A DNA stretch of 64,000 bases from assembly GCA_947306175.1 (NCBI GenBank), contig CAMZFV010000004.1, positions 79,101-143,100 of the forward strand, in the 5' to 3' direction. The notes below the pieces were generated by a model. It was not told where the DNA came from, did no database searches, and saw nothing but the letters and a program-made list of their open reading frames with translations. This document shows positions 16,291-25,332 of the stretch, one piece after another; the first letter of the stretch is position 1, and the number at the start of each line of letters is the position of its first letter. Position numbers and translations under genes: made by a program. This stretch comes from an uncultured Prevotellaceae bacterium (GTDB lineage: Bacteria; Bacteroidota; Bacteroidia; Bacteroidales; Muribaculaceae).

Positions 16291-17814
16291 ATGAAACGTA
16301 TCCTTCTAATCTCTTTGTTGTTTGTGGCCATGGCGAGTTGCATGACTGCCCAAGAGCAAGCTGCAACGGCCCCCAAGCATGAGTTCCGCGGTGCCTGGAT
16401 GCACATCATCGGGCAGAAGCAATATGCCCAGATGACGCCCGAAAAGACCCGCCAGTACCTCATCGAGCAGCTTGACCTGCTCCAGCGCGCCAACTGCAAC
16501 GCCGTTATCTGGCAAATCCGCCCGCAGGCCGATGCGGCCTACAAAAGCAACCTCGAGCCATGGACTCGGTGGCTCACGGGTGAGCCGGGCAAGGCCCCCA
16601 ATCCCGTGTGGGATCCCTTGCAGTTCATGATTGAGCAGACCCACCAGCGCGGCATGGAACTCCACGCCTGGATCAATCCCTATCGCGTGACCAGCAGCGA
16701 GGAGGACAAGCCCGCACCGGGGCACATCTACTATGAGCACCCCGAGTGGTTCCTCAAGTATGCCGACGGCAAACTGTATTTCGATCCGGGGTTGCCCGAG
16801 TGCCGCAATTTCATCGACACGGTGGTGCGTGACATCCTTGTGCGCTACGATATCGATGCCCTGCACATGGACGACTACTTCTATCCCTATCCCGTCACAG
16901 GGGTGGAATTCCCTGACACAACATCTTATAATATGTATGGCATCGGATGGGACAAGAACGACTGGCGCCGCCACAACGTCGATCTGTTCATCGAGCAACT
17001 GCACAATACCATCATGGAGGTGAAACCCTGGGTGCGTTTCGGCATCAGCCCCTTCGGCATCTGGCGTAACAAGGCCAGCGACCCCGACGGCAGCGAGACC
17101 AACGGCCTGGAGTGCTTCGACGCCTTGTTTGCCGACTGTATCAAGTGGACCGCTGAAGGATGGGTGGACTACATGGTGCCCCAGCTCTACTGGGAACTGG
17201 AACATGAGCGGGCCAGCGACTTGGTGCTCATGCACTGGTGGAATGACCATGCCAACGGCCGTCACATGTACTACGGCCAGTCGGTCAACAACGTGATGTC
17301 TCACAAGGACATCGCCGACGAGGGTGGGGACCCCGCTAACCCCACGCAGCTCGACCACAAGATGCGGCTGCAGCGCGCCATGGACGATGTGCACGGCGTG
17401 ACCTGGTGGCCTGGCTACAGCATCACCAGCAATTTCAAGGGCGTCCTCGACTCCCTGTCCAACAACCAGACGAGCCATCCCGCCCTCATCCCTGCCTACA
17501 CTTGGCTCGACAAGGAGAAACCCCACCGTGTCCACAACCTCGACATCAAGAAGGTGGACGGCAAGAAATGCCTCGTATGGCGTGCCCACGACACCGACGA
17601 TCCCATGCAGCAGGCCGTCCGCTACGTCATCTACCGCTTCCCCAATAGTAGAGACGCAAAATCTAGCGTCTCTGGCCTCGACGATCCCGCCAATATCCTC
17701 GCCATCACAGGCGAAACCACCTTCATCCTCCCCGATGGCGGCAAGGGAAAATGGAAATATGCCGTCACCGCCCTCGACCGCTGCTGGAACGAGAGCGACC
17801 CCACCTGGAAATAA
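16291..17814 (+). CDS. GHL10-type glycoside hydrolase-like protein, secreted
   Basis: 507 aa with an N-terminal signal sequence (possibly lipobox MASC, Cys17). The body matches the glycosyl-hydrolase-like 10 family: EFRGAWMH at the start, LHAWINPYR, ALHMDDYF (Asp pair in a barrel strand), FGISPFG and MVPQLYW. These enzymes are TIM barrels thought to cut glycans, possibly peptidoglycan-like substrates. Residues 454-461 are encoded by an in-frame palindromic repeat lying in the C-terminal Fn3-like part. It has no close co-directional partner. Confidence 0.8.
   Translation: MKRILLISLLFVAMASCMTAQEQAATAPKHEFRGAWMHIIGQKQYAQMTPEKTRQYLIEQLDLLQRANCNAVIWQIRPQADAAYKSNLEPWTRWLTGEPGKAPNPVWDPLQFMIEQTHQRGMELHAWINPYRVTSSEEDKPAPGHIYYEHPEWFLKYADGKLYFDPGLPECRNFIDTVVRDILVRYDIDALHMDDYFYPYPVTGVEFPDTTSYNMYGIGWDKNDWRRHNVDLFIEQLHNTIMEVKPWVRFGISPFGIWRNKASDPDGSETNGLECFDALFADCIKWTAEGWVDYMVPQLYWELEHERASDLVLMHWWNDHANGRHMYYGQSVNNVMSHKDIADEGGDPANPTQLDHKMRLQRAMDDVHGVTWWPGYSITSNFKGVLDSLSNNQTSHPALIPAYTWLDKEKPHRVHNLDIKKVDGKKCLVWRAHDTDDPMQQAVRYVIYRFPNSRDAKSSVSGLDDPANILAITGETTFILPDGGKGKWKYAVTALDRCWNESDPTWK
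17650..17673 (+). repeat. GAGACGC palindromic repeat inside the glycosidase gene (copy 2)
   Basis: AGAGACGC / GCGTCTCT, 8-bp arms around an 8-nt centre, differing from the intergenic copy by one base in the core. It spans 24 nt (8 codons) and leaves the frame intact. Confidence 0.8.
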
Positions 17815-17849
17815 CCCCCGCCATTAACATAAACCCCTATACACGACGA

Positions 17850-17881
17850 CAGCCGCCTTTTGGGCGGCTGCCGCCATTTTA
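17850..17881 (+). terminator. Terminator of the glycosidase gene
   Basis: Stem CAGCCGCC / GGCGGCTG (17850-17857 and 17863-17870) with a TTTTG loop, followed by a T-rich stretch CCGCCATTTTATT. Confidence 0.7.
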
Positions 17882-17883
17882 TT

Positions 17884-17904
17884 CTTTAAACATTAAACTT
17901 TAAA
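17884..17904 (+). repeat. Heptad tract, 3 units
   Basis: CTTTAAA, CATTAAA, CTTTAAA in register at 7-nt spacing, between the converging ends of the glycosidase and marC genes. Each unit contains TAA. It is the weakest member of the heptad family described in the findings. Confidence 0.5.
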
Positions 17905-17908
17905 CTCT

Positions 17909-17931
17909 CATTTGTTCGACTAGAACAAATG
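17909..17931 (-). terminator. Hairpin overlapping the marC stop codon
   Basis: CATTTGTTC / GAACAAATG, 9-bp perfect stem with a 5-nt loop that contains the marC stop codon. On the - strand it is followed by TTTA-rich sequence, not a clean T-run. Confidence 0.55.
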
Positions 17932-18498
17932 AGCAATATTCTCTGTCATCATCTTTACGCTCATCGCTAATAGGATGATGCCAAAGAACTTGCGCGAGAA
18001 CATCATGCCGCCTTCGCCCAGCCATTTCTGAATCTGGCCTGTGCTCTTGATGACGGCAAATACCCATATCATATTGATGGCCAGACCGATAAAGATGTTC
18101 ACGTCGTCATACATCGCCTTGAGCGAAATCAGCGTTGTCAGCACGCCAGCACCGGCAATCAGCGGGAACACCATCGGAACCATCGTCGCCCCCTTGTTGG
18201 GCGTGTTGTTCTTGAATATCTCTACGTCGAGAATCATCTCAAGCGCCATCAGGAACATCAGGAAACCGCCCGCCGTGGCAAACGAGTGGATGTCGCAGTT
18301 GAAGATGCGCAGTAGCCAGTGGCCGCCGTAGTAGAAACCCACCATCAGCAGGGTAGAGTAGAGCGTCGCCTTCCATGCATCCACATGCCGTCCTTTCTCC
18401 CTCAGCTGTAAAATGATAGGTATCGAACCCACGATGTCGATAATACTCAGCAACACCAGCGTAGCACTCAGAATCTGCGTAAAATTGATCGAACCCAT
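17920..18498 (-). CDS. MarC-family inner-membrane protein
   Basis: 192 aa with about six hydrophobic helices. SIIDIVGSIPI near the N-terminus is the conserved NAAT/MarC signature region, and MVPMVFPLIAGAGVLTT contains the second signature (FPL.AGPG-like). The function is unknown in spite of the historical antibiotic-resistance name. The start at 18498 is preferred because a longer frame to 18525 would begin inside the -7 element. The gene stands alone, divergent from valS. Confidence 0.85.
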   Translation of the reverse strand: MGSINFTQILSATLVLLSIIDIVGSIPIILQLREKGRHVDAWKATLYSTLLMVGFYYGGHWLLRIFNCDIHSFATAGGFLMFLMALEMILDVEIFKNNTPNKGATMVPMVFPLIAGAGVLTTLISLKAMYDDVNIFIGLAINMIWVFAVIKSTGQIQKWLGEGGMMFSRKFFGIILLAMSVKMMTENIAHLF

Positions 18499-18522
18499 AA
18501 TCACATTTTTATTATGATGCTG

Positions 18523-18530
18523 CAAAGTTA
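18523..18530 (-). promoter_or_regulatory. -7 element of marC
   Basis: On the - strand TAACTTTG, 24 nt before the marC ATG. No well-placed TTTG upstream was found. Confidence 0.6.
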
Positions 18531-18585
18531 ATCATTTTCGGCGTTTCGTCCCCTCAAATGGACCCAAAATCCTACTTTTTGCAAG

Positions 18586-18606
18586 TGAGAGAAATCTCAT
18601 TTTTTT
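18586..18606 (+). terminator. Orphan terminator-like hairpin
   Basis: TGAGA-GAAA-TCTCA followed by seven Ts. No + strand gene lies upstream of it after the marC promoter region, so what it terminates is unclear. Confidence 0.5.
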
Positions 18607-18749
18607 ACTAAAAAATACCATTCCAACATCACTTCAGTCGATGGGTGTGGAGTCAGAGTATTGCGAGCCTTTGGCTCGTATGCCTGCCCTGGATATGTCA
18701 TCGTGGCCATTCTTGCTTTTTGCCCTTGTCAATGGTCCTCATGATGGTT

Positions 18750-18757
18750 TACCTTTG
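18750..18757 (+). promoter_or_regulatory. Distal -7 element, possible second valS promoter
   Basis: TACCTTTG, a full TAnnTTTG match, with TTG at 18726-18728 (21-nt spacing). It would give a valS leader of about 200 nt or a separate small RNA. Confidence 0.4.
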
Positions 18758-18890
18758 CAGTGAAGGGTTTGAGTGTGCATTTAACTTTTCATTAACAGTT
18801 CCGCACCACCTCATGTAAACAATGCTGATTTTATTTGTGATTGAATATCAGTTGGTTGCGAAGAATGGCTGTAGAATGGTGATTTTGCTT

Positions 18891-18921
18891 TTTGTCATTT
18901 GGCCATTTATTCGTAACTTTG
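18891..18921 (+). promoter_or_regulatory. valS promoter
   Basis: TTTG (18891-18894), a spacer of exactly 19 nt, then TAACTTTG (18914-18921); the ATG is 41 nt downstream. This is among the best promoter matches in the window. Confidence 0.8.
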
Positions 18922-18961
18922 CAGTTTGAATATAAAACAAACAAAATAATAACCAACTAAA

Positions 18962-21676
18962 ATGAGCGAGAAAGATAATACATTGGCAACGAAATACGAC
19001 CCTAAAGAGGTCGAGGACAAGTGGTATAAGTATTGGGAGTCTCATGAGCTGTTCAAGAGTGTGCCCGATGAGCGCGAGCCTTATTGCATCGTGATTCCGC
19101 CACCCAATGTGACGGGTGTGCTGCACATGGGCCACATGCTCAACAACACCATCCAGGACATCCTCATCCGCCGCGCGCGCATGGAGGGCAAGAACGCCCT
19201 GTGGGTGCCTGGTACTGACCACGCGTCGATCGCTACCGAGGCCAAGGTCGTTAAGCGCCTGGCCGAGCAGGGCATCCGCAAACGTGACCTCACGCGCGAC
19301 GAGTTCCTCAAGCATGCTTGGGACTGGACGCACGAGCACGGCGGCATCATCCTGCAGCAGCTGCGCAAGCTTGGTGCCTCCTGTGATTGGAGCCGCACTG
19401 CCTTCACCATGGACGAGACACGCAGCAAGAGCGTGTTGAAGGTCTTTGTCGATCTCTATGACAAGGGCTACATCTACCGTGGACTGCGCATGGTGAACTG
19501 GGACCCCAAGGCCCAGACCGCTTTGAGCAACGAGGAGGTGATCTACCACGAGGAGAAAGGTTTCCTGTATTACCTCAGGTATTATGTGGACGGACTGCAG
19601 GCCCTCGAGAATGAGGAGCAGCTGCGCGCCGAGGGTAACATCATCCACAAGGATGAGAAGGGCTACTATGCTGTCGTGGCTACCACGCGTCCCGAGACCA
19701 TCATGGGCGATACCGCCATGTGCATCAACCCCAAGGATCCCAAGAACCAGTGGCTCAAGGGCCGCAAGGTCATCGTGCCTCTGGTGAACCGCGTCATCAA
19801 TGTGATCGAGGACCGCTATGTTGAGATCGAGTTCGGTACCGGCTGTCTGAAGGTCACCCCCGCCCACGATCCCAACGACTACGTCTTGGGTAAGACCCAC
19901 AACCTGGAGACCATCGACATCTTCAACGCTGACGCCACCATCAGTGAGCAGTCGCCGCTGTACGTCGGCATGGACCGCATGGAGTGCCGCAAGGTCATCG
20001 TTGAGGATTTGAAGAATGCTGGTCTGATGGAGAAGGTCGAGGACTATGAGAACAAGGTGGGCTACAGCGAGCGCAACAGCGACACCGCCGTAGAGCCTCG
20101 CCTGTGCATGCAGTGGTTCTTGAAGATGCGTCACTTTGCCGACATCGCCATCCCCTGTGTGATGAACGACGAACTCAAGTTCTATCCGCCCAAGTACAAG
20201 AACACCTACAAGGCATGGCTGGAGGAAATCCAGGACTGGTGCATCTCGCGCCAGCTGTGGTGGGGTCACCGCATCCCTGCCTATTTCCTGCCCACCGATG
20301 ACGAGGAGAAGGAGGTCTATGTAGTGGCGATGAACGAGGAAGAGGCTTTGGAGAAGGCCCGCAAGATCCCCGGCTACGAGAACATCGAGGCCAGCCAGCT
20401 GCGCCACGACGAGGACGCCCTCGACACATGGTTTAGCTCGTGGCTGTGGCCCATTTCGCTGTTTGACGGCATCAACAACCCCGGCAACGAGGAAATCAAG
20501 TACTACTATCCCACCAATGACTTAGTGACCGCCCCCGATATTATCTTCTTCTGGGTGGCTCGCATGATCATGTCGGGTTACGAATATATGGGCGACATGC
20601 CCTTCCGCAACGTCTATTTCACTGGCGTCGTGCGCGACAAGTTGGGCCGCAAGATGTCCAAGTCGCTCGGCAACTCGCCCGACCCGCTGAAGCTCATCGA
20701 GCAATTCGGTGCCGACGGCGTGCGCATGGGTCTGATGCTTGCTGCTCCCGCTGGCAACGACATCCTCTATGATGACGCGTTGTGTGAGCAGGGCCGTAAC
20801 TTTAACAACAAGATATGGAACGCCTTCCGTCTCGTCAAGGGCTGGGAGGTAGCCGACGTAGAGCAGCCCGAGGCTGCCCGTCAGGCTGTGCTGTGGTTCC
20901 GCAACTGCCTCAACGACGCCCTGGCCATAGTAAAGGACCACTTCACCAAGTTCCGTCTGAGTGATGCCATGATGGTGCTCTACCGCCTGTTCTGGGAGGA
21001 GTTCTCTGCATGGTATCTTGAGGCTGTGAAGCCGGCCTTCGGCCAGCCGATGGACCGTGCCACGATGCAGGCCACGCTCGAGTTCTTCGACATGCTGCTG
21101 CGTCTGCTGCATCCGTTCATGCCGTTTATCACCGAGGAACTGTGGCAGCACCTCGATGAGCGCAAGGATGGCGAGAGCATCATGTATGCCCTCATCCCTG
21201 AGGCCAAAGAGGCCGACCAGGCGCTGCTCAAGGCCATGGCCGACGTCAAGGAGATTGTCGCTGGTGTGCGCAACGTGCGCAAGCAGAAGAACCTCCCCAA
21301 CAAGGAACTGCTCACCCTGCAGGCTGTTGGTGGCTTGAACAATCCGCTGGAGGCCATCATCATCAAGCTCGCTGGTCTTGAGAAGATCGAGGCCGTGACC
21401 GAGAAAGATCCCACGGCAGCCGCCTTCATGGTGGGCACCGCCGAGTTTGCCGTGCCCGTAGCCGGCAGCATCGACGTGGCCGCCGAGATTGCAAAGCTTG
21501 AGGCTGATCTGGCCTATACCCGTGGCTTCCTCGCCAGCGTTGATAAGAAGCTGAGCAACGAGCGCTTTGTCGCCAACGCCCCCGAGGCTGTTGTCGCCAA
21601 CGAGCGCAAGAAGAAAGCCGACGCCGAGAGCAAGATCGCCACAATGGAGCAAGCCCTCCAGGCCCTCAAGAAATAA
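18962..21676 (+). CDS. valS: Valine--tRNA ligase
   Basis: 904-aa class I synthetase charging tRNA-Val. The HIGH motif appears as HMGH within [13 protein letters not shown] (about residue 57), the editing domain includes [12 protein letters not shown], and the KMSKS loop is [10 protein letters not shown]. The C-terminal coiled-coil arm has the usual valine-type sequence with [20 protein letters not shown]. Length and domain order match bacterial ValRS. It has its own strong promoter and is followed after 42 nt by rpiB. Confidence 0.97.
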   Translation: MSEKDNTLATKYDPKEVEDKWYKYWESHELFKSVPDEREPYCIVIPPPNVTGVLHMGHMLNNTIQDILIRRARMEGKNALWVPGTDHASIATEAKVVKRLAEQGIRKRDLTRDEFLKHAWDWTHEHGGIILQQLRKLGASCDWSRTAFTMDETRSKSVLKVFVDLYDKGYIYRGLRMVNWDPKAQTALSNEEVIYHEEKGFLYYLRYYVDGLQALENEEQLRAEGNIIHKDEKGYYAVVATTRPETIMGDTAMCINPKDPKNQWLKGRKVIVPLVNRVINVIEDRYVEIEFGTGCLKVTPAHDPNDYVLGKTHNLETIDIFNADATISEQSPLYVGMDRMECRKVIVEDLKNAGLMEKVEDYENKVGYSERNSDTAVEPRLCMQWFLKMRHFADIAIPCVMNDELKFYPPKYKNTYKAWLEEIQDWCISRQLWWGHRIPAYFLPTDDEEKEVYVVAMNEEEALEKARKIPGYENIEASQLRHDEDALDTWFSSWLWPISLFDGINNPGNEEIKYYYPTNDLVTAPDIIFFWVARMIMSGYEYMGDMPFRNVYFTGVVRDKLGRKMSKSLGNSPDPLKLIEQFGADGVRMGLMLAAPAGNDILYDDALCEQGRNFNNKIWNAFRLVKGWEVADVEQPEAARQAVLWFRNCLNDALAIVKDHFTKFRLSDAMMVLYRLFWEEFSAWYLEAVKPAFGQPMDRATMQATLEFFDMLLRLLHPFMPFITEELWQHLDERKDGESIMYALIPEAKEADQALLKAMADVKEIVAGVRNVRKQKNLPNKELLTLQAVGGLNNPLEAIIIKLAGLEKIEAVTEKDPTAAAFMVGTAEFAVPVAGSIDVAAEIAKLEADLAYTRGFLASVDKKLSNERFVANAPEAVVANERKKKADAESKIATMEQALQALKK

Positions 21677-21718
21677 GGTTAACCATGCTGTGGCTTTGCC
21701 ACAGCCAATTGAAAAGAA

Positions 21719-22177
21719 ATGGAAAATTCAATTTTGAAACCTGGCATTCCTGTCGCCCTTTGCAGCGACCACGCCGGCTTTCCCGTCAAGGAAGCCGTCA
21801 AGCGCTGGCTTGAGGGACAGGGTATCGCCTGCAAGGACTTCGGTACTTACAACGAGGAAAGCTGCGACTATCCCGACTTCGCCCATCCCTGCGCCTTTGC
21901 TGTCGAGCAGGGCGAGTGCTATCCCGGCATCGCCGTGTGTGGCAGTGGTGAGGGCATCAACATCACGTTGAATAAGCACCAGGGAGTGCGTTCCGCCCTG
22001 TGCTGGCGCCTCGCGGTTGCCCGTCTGGCCCGTCAGCACAACGATGCCAACGTCCTGGCCATGCCGGGCCGCTTCGTCACCGAGGAGGAAGCCATCGCCA
22101 TGGTCGAAGCCTTCCTGACAACCCCCTACGAGGGTGGCCGTCACCAGCGCCGCATCGACAAGATTCCCGTCAAGTAA
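21719..22177 (+). CDS. rpiB: Ribose-5-phosphate isomerase B
   Basis: 152-aa RpiB/LacAB-fold enzyme that interconverts ribose 5-phosphate and ribulose 5-phosphate. It has CSDHAGF (phosphate and ring-opening Asp/His), the CGSGEGINI loop with the catalytic Cys and Gly-rich phosphate site, HNDANVLAMPGR, and HQRRIDKI at the end. It probably shares the valS transcript and ends at a strong terminator. Confidence 0.93.
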   Translation: MENSILKPGIPVALCSDHAGFPVKEAVKRWLEGQGIACKDFGTYNEESCDYPDFAHPCAFAVEQGECYPGIAVCGSGEGINITLNKHQGVRSALCWRLAVARLARQHNDANVLAMPGRFVTEEEAIAMVEAFLTTPYEGGRHQRRIDKIPVK

Positions 22178-22198
22178 CTGATTGACGATAAATGAGAG

Positions 22199-22234
22199 AA
22201 AAAACAGGACTGCCATGTCGGCAGCCCTGTTTTT
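22199..22234. terminator. Bidirectional terminator between rpiB and endonuclease gene
   Basis: Long hairpin: AAAAACAGG-a-CTGCC, loop ATGTC, GGCAG-c-CCTGTTTTT. A-tract on the left and T-tract on the right make it usable from both strands for these convergent genes. Confidence 0.85.
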
Positions 22235-22256
22235 CTCGATATCGTTGATTGTGGTA

Positions 22257-24053
22257 TTATGACCCGAGGATGATGTTGATAATCAAGTTGATGTCAGCAA
22301 TGTTCACCTCACCGTCACTGTTCACGTCTCCGTTGAGGCCGTTGTCGCCGCCCAGGATAATGTCGAGGACAGCATTGATGTCGGCAATGTTCACCTCACC
22401 ATCACGGTTCACGTCGCCGATAAGCGGTTCCTCTGTTTTGCGGCCAAACAGGGTGATGTCGTCGATGTTGACACGTGTGCCCGCAGTCTTGACGATACGG
22501 AAACGCACACGGCCTGTCACGTCGGCATTCATGTTGATGTACTGCAAGGAACCTCTAGTGACTGTAACATCGTCCAGAACAGTCCATGACGCGCCCTTGT
22601 TGGTGCTGTATTCCACGCGCAGATTGGCGTCGGCATCACTGCCGTATGAGCCTGCCCAGAAGGCGATGGCACTTGTGCCGCCCTCCACGTCCTCGGCCAT
22701 GGCGATGGCGCTGCTGCTGGTCTTACCCATGCGGCAGGCAAACTCACCGTGCTTGAGGTTGTCGCCCCAGATGCCTGCATCGGTGAAGTCCCACTTCCAT
22801 GTGTGGCCTTGTACCTGCTTGCTCCAGTAGCCGCCTGAGGTACAGCCTTCCCAGTCCTCCATGATGCTGTCATACTCCACTACGGGAGGAGGTGTGACAC
22901 CTTGGTCGGTTGCTGTGGCGGTAACGGTGAATGTGGTGGTCACCTCCATGCTGCTCAAGGTGAGGACTTCGTTGAAGGTGCCCTCTTCATCGGCGACAAA
23001 GGTGATGACAAACGAGGTGCCGTTATTCACTTCGCTCGCCGAGAAGTTGTCTTTGTCCACATAGAAGTACTCGTTGTCGGCTAACGATAAAGTGAGACCT
23101 CGGGACAGGCCTTCGCCCTTCAGGTTGATGGTGTATTCCAGCGGAGTACCCACAGGGGTCTCACCCATGCCGATGATGGCACCATTCTCGGGAGTAGTGA
23201 TAGCGGCTGTAGCTGGCAACGATGAGCCGGTCCACACTTGACCCTGCATGTTGCCCCAGATGTATTCAGCCAGCTCGGGGTGGTCGATGTAGGGGTTGCG
23301 GTTGCCCTGCTTGGCATAGACGGCTTCGTTGCGCTTGATTTCCTTCTCGCTGACGGGATCCAGACGGGTCCACTCCATCAGCATGTTGATGCTCCAAGTG
23401 GAGAAGGCTTTATACTTGTTGGCGGTATAGTTGAGCTGGGGACTGCCGGGCCATGTTGGCAATTCGTTTTTGTAGCATGTCACCATGTAGAAATAGGTGC
23501 GCGCAAAGTCTCCCTTGTACTCATCGTCGGGTTCGAACACCGTGCCGCTATATCCGGGATAGGTACTCGTGCCCAACTTGCCCTTGCCATATAAAGAACC
23601 GTTAGTCAGTCGGTTGCCATTAGCACACACGCCGAAGGGGAAGTTGCTTCGTTGGCTGTTCACCCTGATGTCGGTAGGGTAGAGGTGGAACAAATCGGTG
23701 TACATGGGCGCATCGTCATCAAACCAGCTCTTGGGGAAACTGTGCTCGCGGTTGAAACCGTCGCCCACATTCTTGGCACTGCTGCCATGCTGGTCAGGAC
23801 GGTAGCGGCAATTGCTGTACATGTCGATGATATAGCCTTGGGCATCGGTATCGGTAGTTTTGAAAGCGTCCCACAAGGCGCTGTAACTGAGCTGTCTGTG
23901 GTCGCGTATGATATTCCTCAAGGCAGTCATGAGGTTTTCGTTGCTTTTGCCTAATGCACTGTTGTAATAGTTGGTGGGTTCGGCAGCCAGCGCACTCAGG
24001 GCTGTAATCGCCAGTGCTGCAATGAGAACGATGTGTTTTAAGATCTTGTTCAT
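22257..24053 (-). CDS. Secreted endonuclease I-family protein with dockerin-like tail
   Basis: 598 aa. Signal peptide about residues 1-23 (ends ALA-A), then an endonuclease I (EndA/NucM) domain with the catalytic NREHSFP (NREH at 101-104) and the TDLFHLYPTD signature. A middle beta-sandwich region follows, then a beta-rich domain from about 390 to 530. The last 55 residues carry two D-x-N-x-D-G calcium-loop repeats of dockerin type. It probably degrades extracellular DNA or RNA for nucleotide scavenging. Confidence 0.85.
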   Translation of the reverse strand: MNKILKHIVLIAALAITALSALAAEPTNYYNSALGKSNENLMTALRNIIRDHRQLSYSALWDAFKTTDTDAQGYIIDMYSNCRYRPDQHGSSAKNVGDGFNREHSFPKSWFDDDAPMYTDLFHLYPTDIRVNSQRSNFPFGVCANGNRLTNGSLYGKGKLGTSTYPGYSGTVFEPDDEYKGDFARTYFYMVTCYKNELPTWPGSPQLNYTANKYKAFSTWSINMLMEWTRLDPVSEKEIKRNEAVYAKQGNRNPYIDHPELAEYIWGNMQGQVWTGSSLPATAAITTPENGAIIGMGETPVGTPLEYTINLKGEGLSRGLTLSLADNEYFYVDKDNFSASEVNNGTSFVITFVADEEGTFNEVLTLSSMEVTTTFTVTATATDQGVTPPPVVEYDSIMEDWEGCTSGGYWSKQVQGHTWKWDFTDAGIWGDNLKHGEFACRMGKTSSSAIAMAEDVEGGTSAIAFWAGSYGSDADANLRVEYSTNKGASWTVLDDVTVTRGSLQYINMNADVTGRVRFRIVKTAGTRVNIDDITLFGRKTEEPLIGDVNRDGEVNIADINAVLDIILGGDNGLNGDVNSDGEVNIADINLIINIILGS

Positions 24054-24077
24054 GATGTGTTCAGGTTAAGAAAGGAA

Positions 24078-25169
24078 TTAGCGTTTATTCTTGTTGCTGC
24101 GGGGGCCAGGCTTGCCGTCCTTGGCATTGGCCTGAGCCTTGCGCACCTGGCCAGCAAGCTGACCGCAGGCGGCCGCAATGTCCTCGCCACGGCTGCGGCG
24201 GATGGTGCAGGTCACTCCCTTGCTGTTCAGGTAGTCACGGAAGTAGGTCATCCTCTCGTCGCTGCTGGTGCGCAGTTTCTCGATGCCGGGAATCGGATGG
24301 AATCGGATGAGGTTGACACGCACGTGCTCGTTAGGCAACAGCTCGCGCAGTTTTTCGGCATGCTGGATGTCGTCGTTGAACCACTGCCAGCAGATGTATT
24401 CCACCGACAGGCGGCGCTGGTGGGCAAAGTCATAGTTGCCCAGCATTTCCATCACATCGGCGATGGGGTAGAGGCGCTCGATGGGCATCATCGATGAGCG
24501 TTCCTCCTTGACGGCGTTATGGACGCTCACTGCGATGTGTACGCTGGTCTGCTCGCACAGGATTTTCAGTTCGGGCTTCTTGCCCACGGTTGATACCGTC
24601 ACGCGCTTGGGACTCCATGCCAGACCCCACGGCTCGGTGAGGATCGCGATGACGCGCATTACCTCGTCAAGGTTGTCGAGCGGCTCGCCCATGCCCATGA
24701 ACACGACATTGGTCAGCGTTTCACTCTCGGGGATGCTCAATACCTGGTTGATGATTTGATTGGACGTGAGGTTGCCGTGGAAGCCCTGCTTGCCAGTCAT
24801 GCAGAAGTAGCAGTTCATTCGGCATCCCTTCTGGGATGAGATGCACAGTGTAGCGCGGTCTTCCTCAGGGATGTAAACCGACTCGACCGACTTCTTGTCA
24901 CCCACGTCGAACAGGTACTTCACCGTACCGTCTGCACTGGATGCGGCTTGGCTAGGCGGATACAGTCCCACGCAGTAACGGCTGGCCAATAGTTCACGGT
25001 TGGCCTTGGAAATGTTCTGCATCTGCTCAAAGTCATTCACGCGTTTCTGATAAATCCACTGTGCCAACTGTTTGGCCACAAAACGTGGCATACCCAGGGA
25101 GGTTACAGCATCCTGCATCTCCTCCAGCGTCATGCCGGCCATCGGTTGCAATATCTTGTCGTTGCTCAT
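24078..25169 (-). CDS. rlmN: 23S rRNA (adenine-2503-C2)-methyltransferase
   Basis: 363-aa radical-SAM enzyme that methylates A2503 of 23S rRNA and A37 of some tRNAs. The 4Fe-4S motif CxxxCxxC is at Cys116/120/123 in KGCRMNCYFC, with GMGEPLDN as the SAM-binding GGEP equivalent and an RxRG...CGQL C-terminal region. The ATG at 25169 is chosen because a longer frame to 25205 begins within the -7 element. The C-terminus has an extra basic tail (about 25 residues). Confidence 0.93.
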   Translation of the reverse strand: MSNDKILQPMAGMTLEEMQDAVTSLGMPRFVAKQLAQWIYQKRVNDFEQMQNISKANRELLASRYCVGLYPPSQAASSADGTVKYLFDVGDKKSVESVYIPEEDRATLCISSQKGCRMNCYFCMTGKQGFHGNLTSNQIINQVLSIPESETLTNVVFMGMGEPLDNLDEVMRVIAILTEPWGLAWSPKRVTVSTVGKKPELKILCEQTSVHIAVSVHNAVKEERSSMMPIERLYPIADVMEMLGNYDFAHQRRLSVEYICWQWFNDDIQHAEKLRELLPNEHVRVNLIRFHPIPGIEKLRTSSDERMTYFRDYLNSKGVTCTIRRSRGEDIAAACGQLAGQVRKAQANAKDGKPGPRSNKNKR

Positions 25170-25202
25170 GTCTCGAATGGTTTTAAATATTTGTTCAACC
25201 TG

Positions 25203-25210
25203 CAAATTTA
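25203..25210 (-). promoter_or_regulatory. -7 element of rlmN
   Basis: On the - strand TAAATTTG, 33 nt before the rlmN ATG. The -33 region overlaps the heptad tract at 25217-25244. Confidence 0.65.
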
Positions 25211-25216
25211 CGAATA

Positions 25217-25244
25217 AGTTTTCAGTTGTCAGTTTTCAGTTGTG
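25217..25244 (-). repeat. Heptad tract, 4 units, upstream of rlmN
   Basis: On the + strand AGTTTTC, AGTTGTC, AGTTTTC, AGTTGTG; on the rlmN sense strand this gives the CTGAAAA/CTGACAA register, with TGA stops at 7-nt spacing. It covers the -33 region of the rlmN promoter. Confidence 0.7.
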
Positions 25245-25276
25245 TGCTTTTTAGTCATAGGCATCAAAAAAAAGTA

Positions 25277-25300
25277 GAGACGCAATGTGTTTTGCGTCTC
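25277..25300 (+). repeat. GAGACGC palindromic repeat (copy 3)
   Basis: GAGACGCAA / TTGCGTCTC, 9-bp arms around a 6-nt centre, preceded by GTA as in the other copies. It lies just past the stop of the BspA-like gene on the - strand. Confidence 0.75.
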
Positions 25301-25332
25301 CACAATGTGAATGTTGATAATTATTGGCCTGT

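Larger units (their letters stand above)
18531..18890. other. Intergenic region between marC and valS
   Basis: No convincing gene. It holds an orphan + strand terminator-like hairpin (18586-18606), a CGAGCC/GGCTCG hairpin near 18668-18682 and a second + strand -7 element (18750-18757). The rest shows nothing I can identify. Confidence 0.6.

Noticed and set aside
20522..21652. 376-codon - strand frame opposite valS
   Set aside because: Antisense shadow of valS; no family features and no promoter.
22249..22830. 193-codon + strand frame opposite the endonuclease dockerin tail
   Set aside because: It is antisense to a well-supported gene; its regular repeats reflect the dockerin loops read on the other strand.
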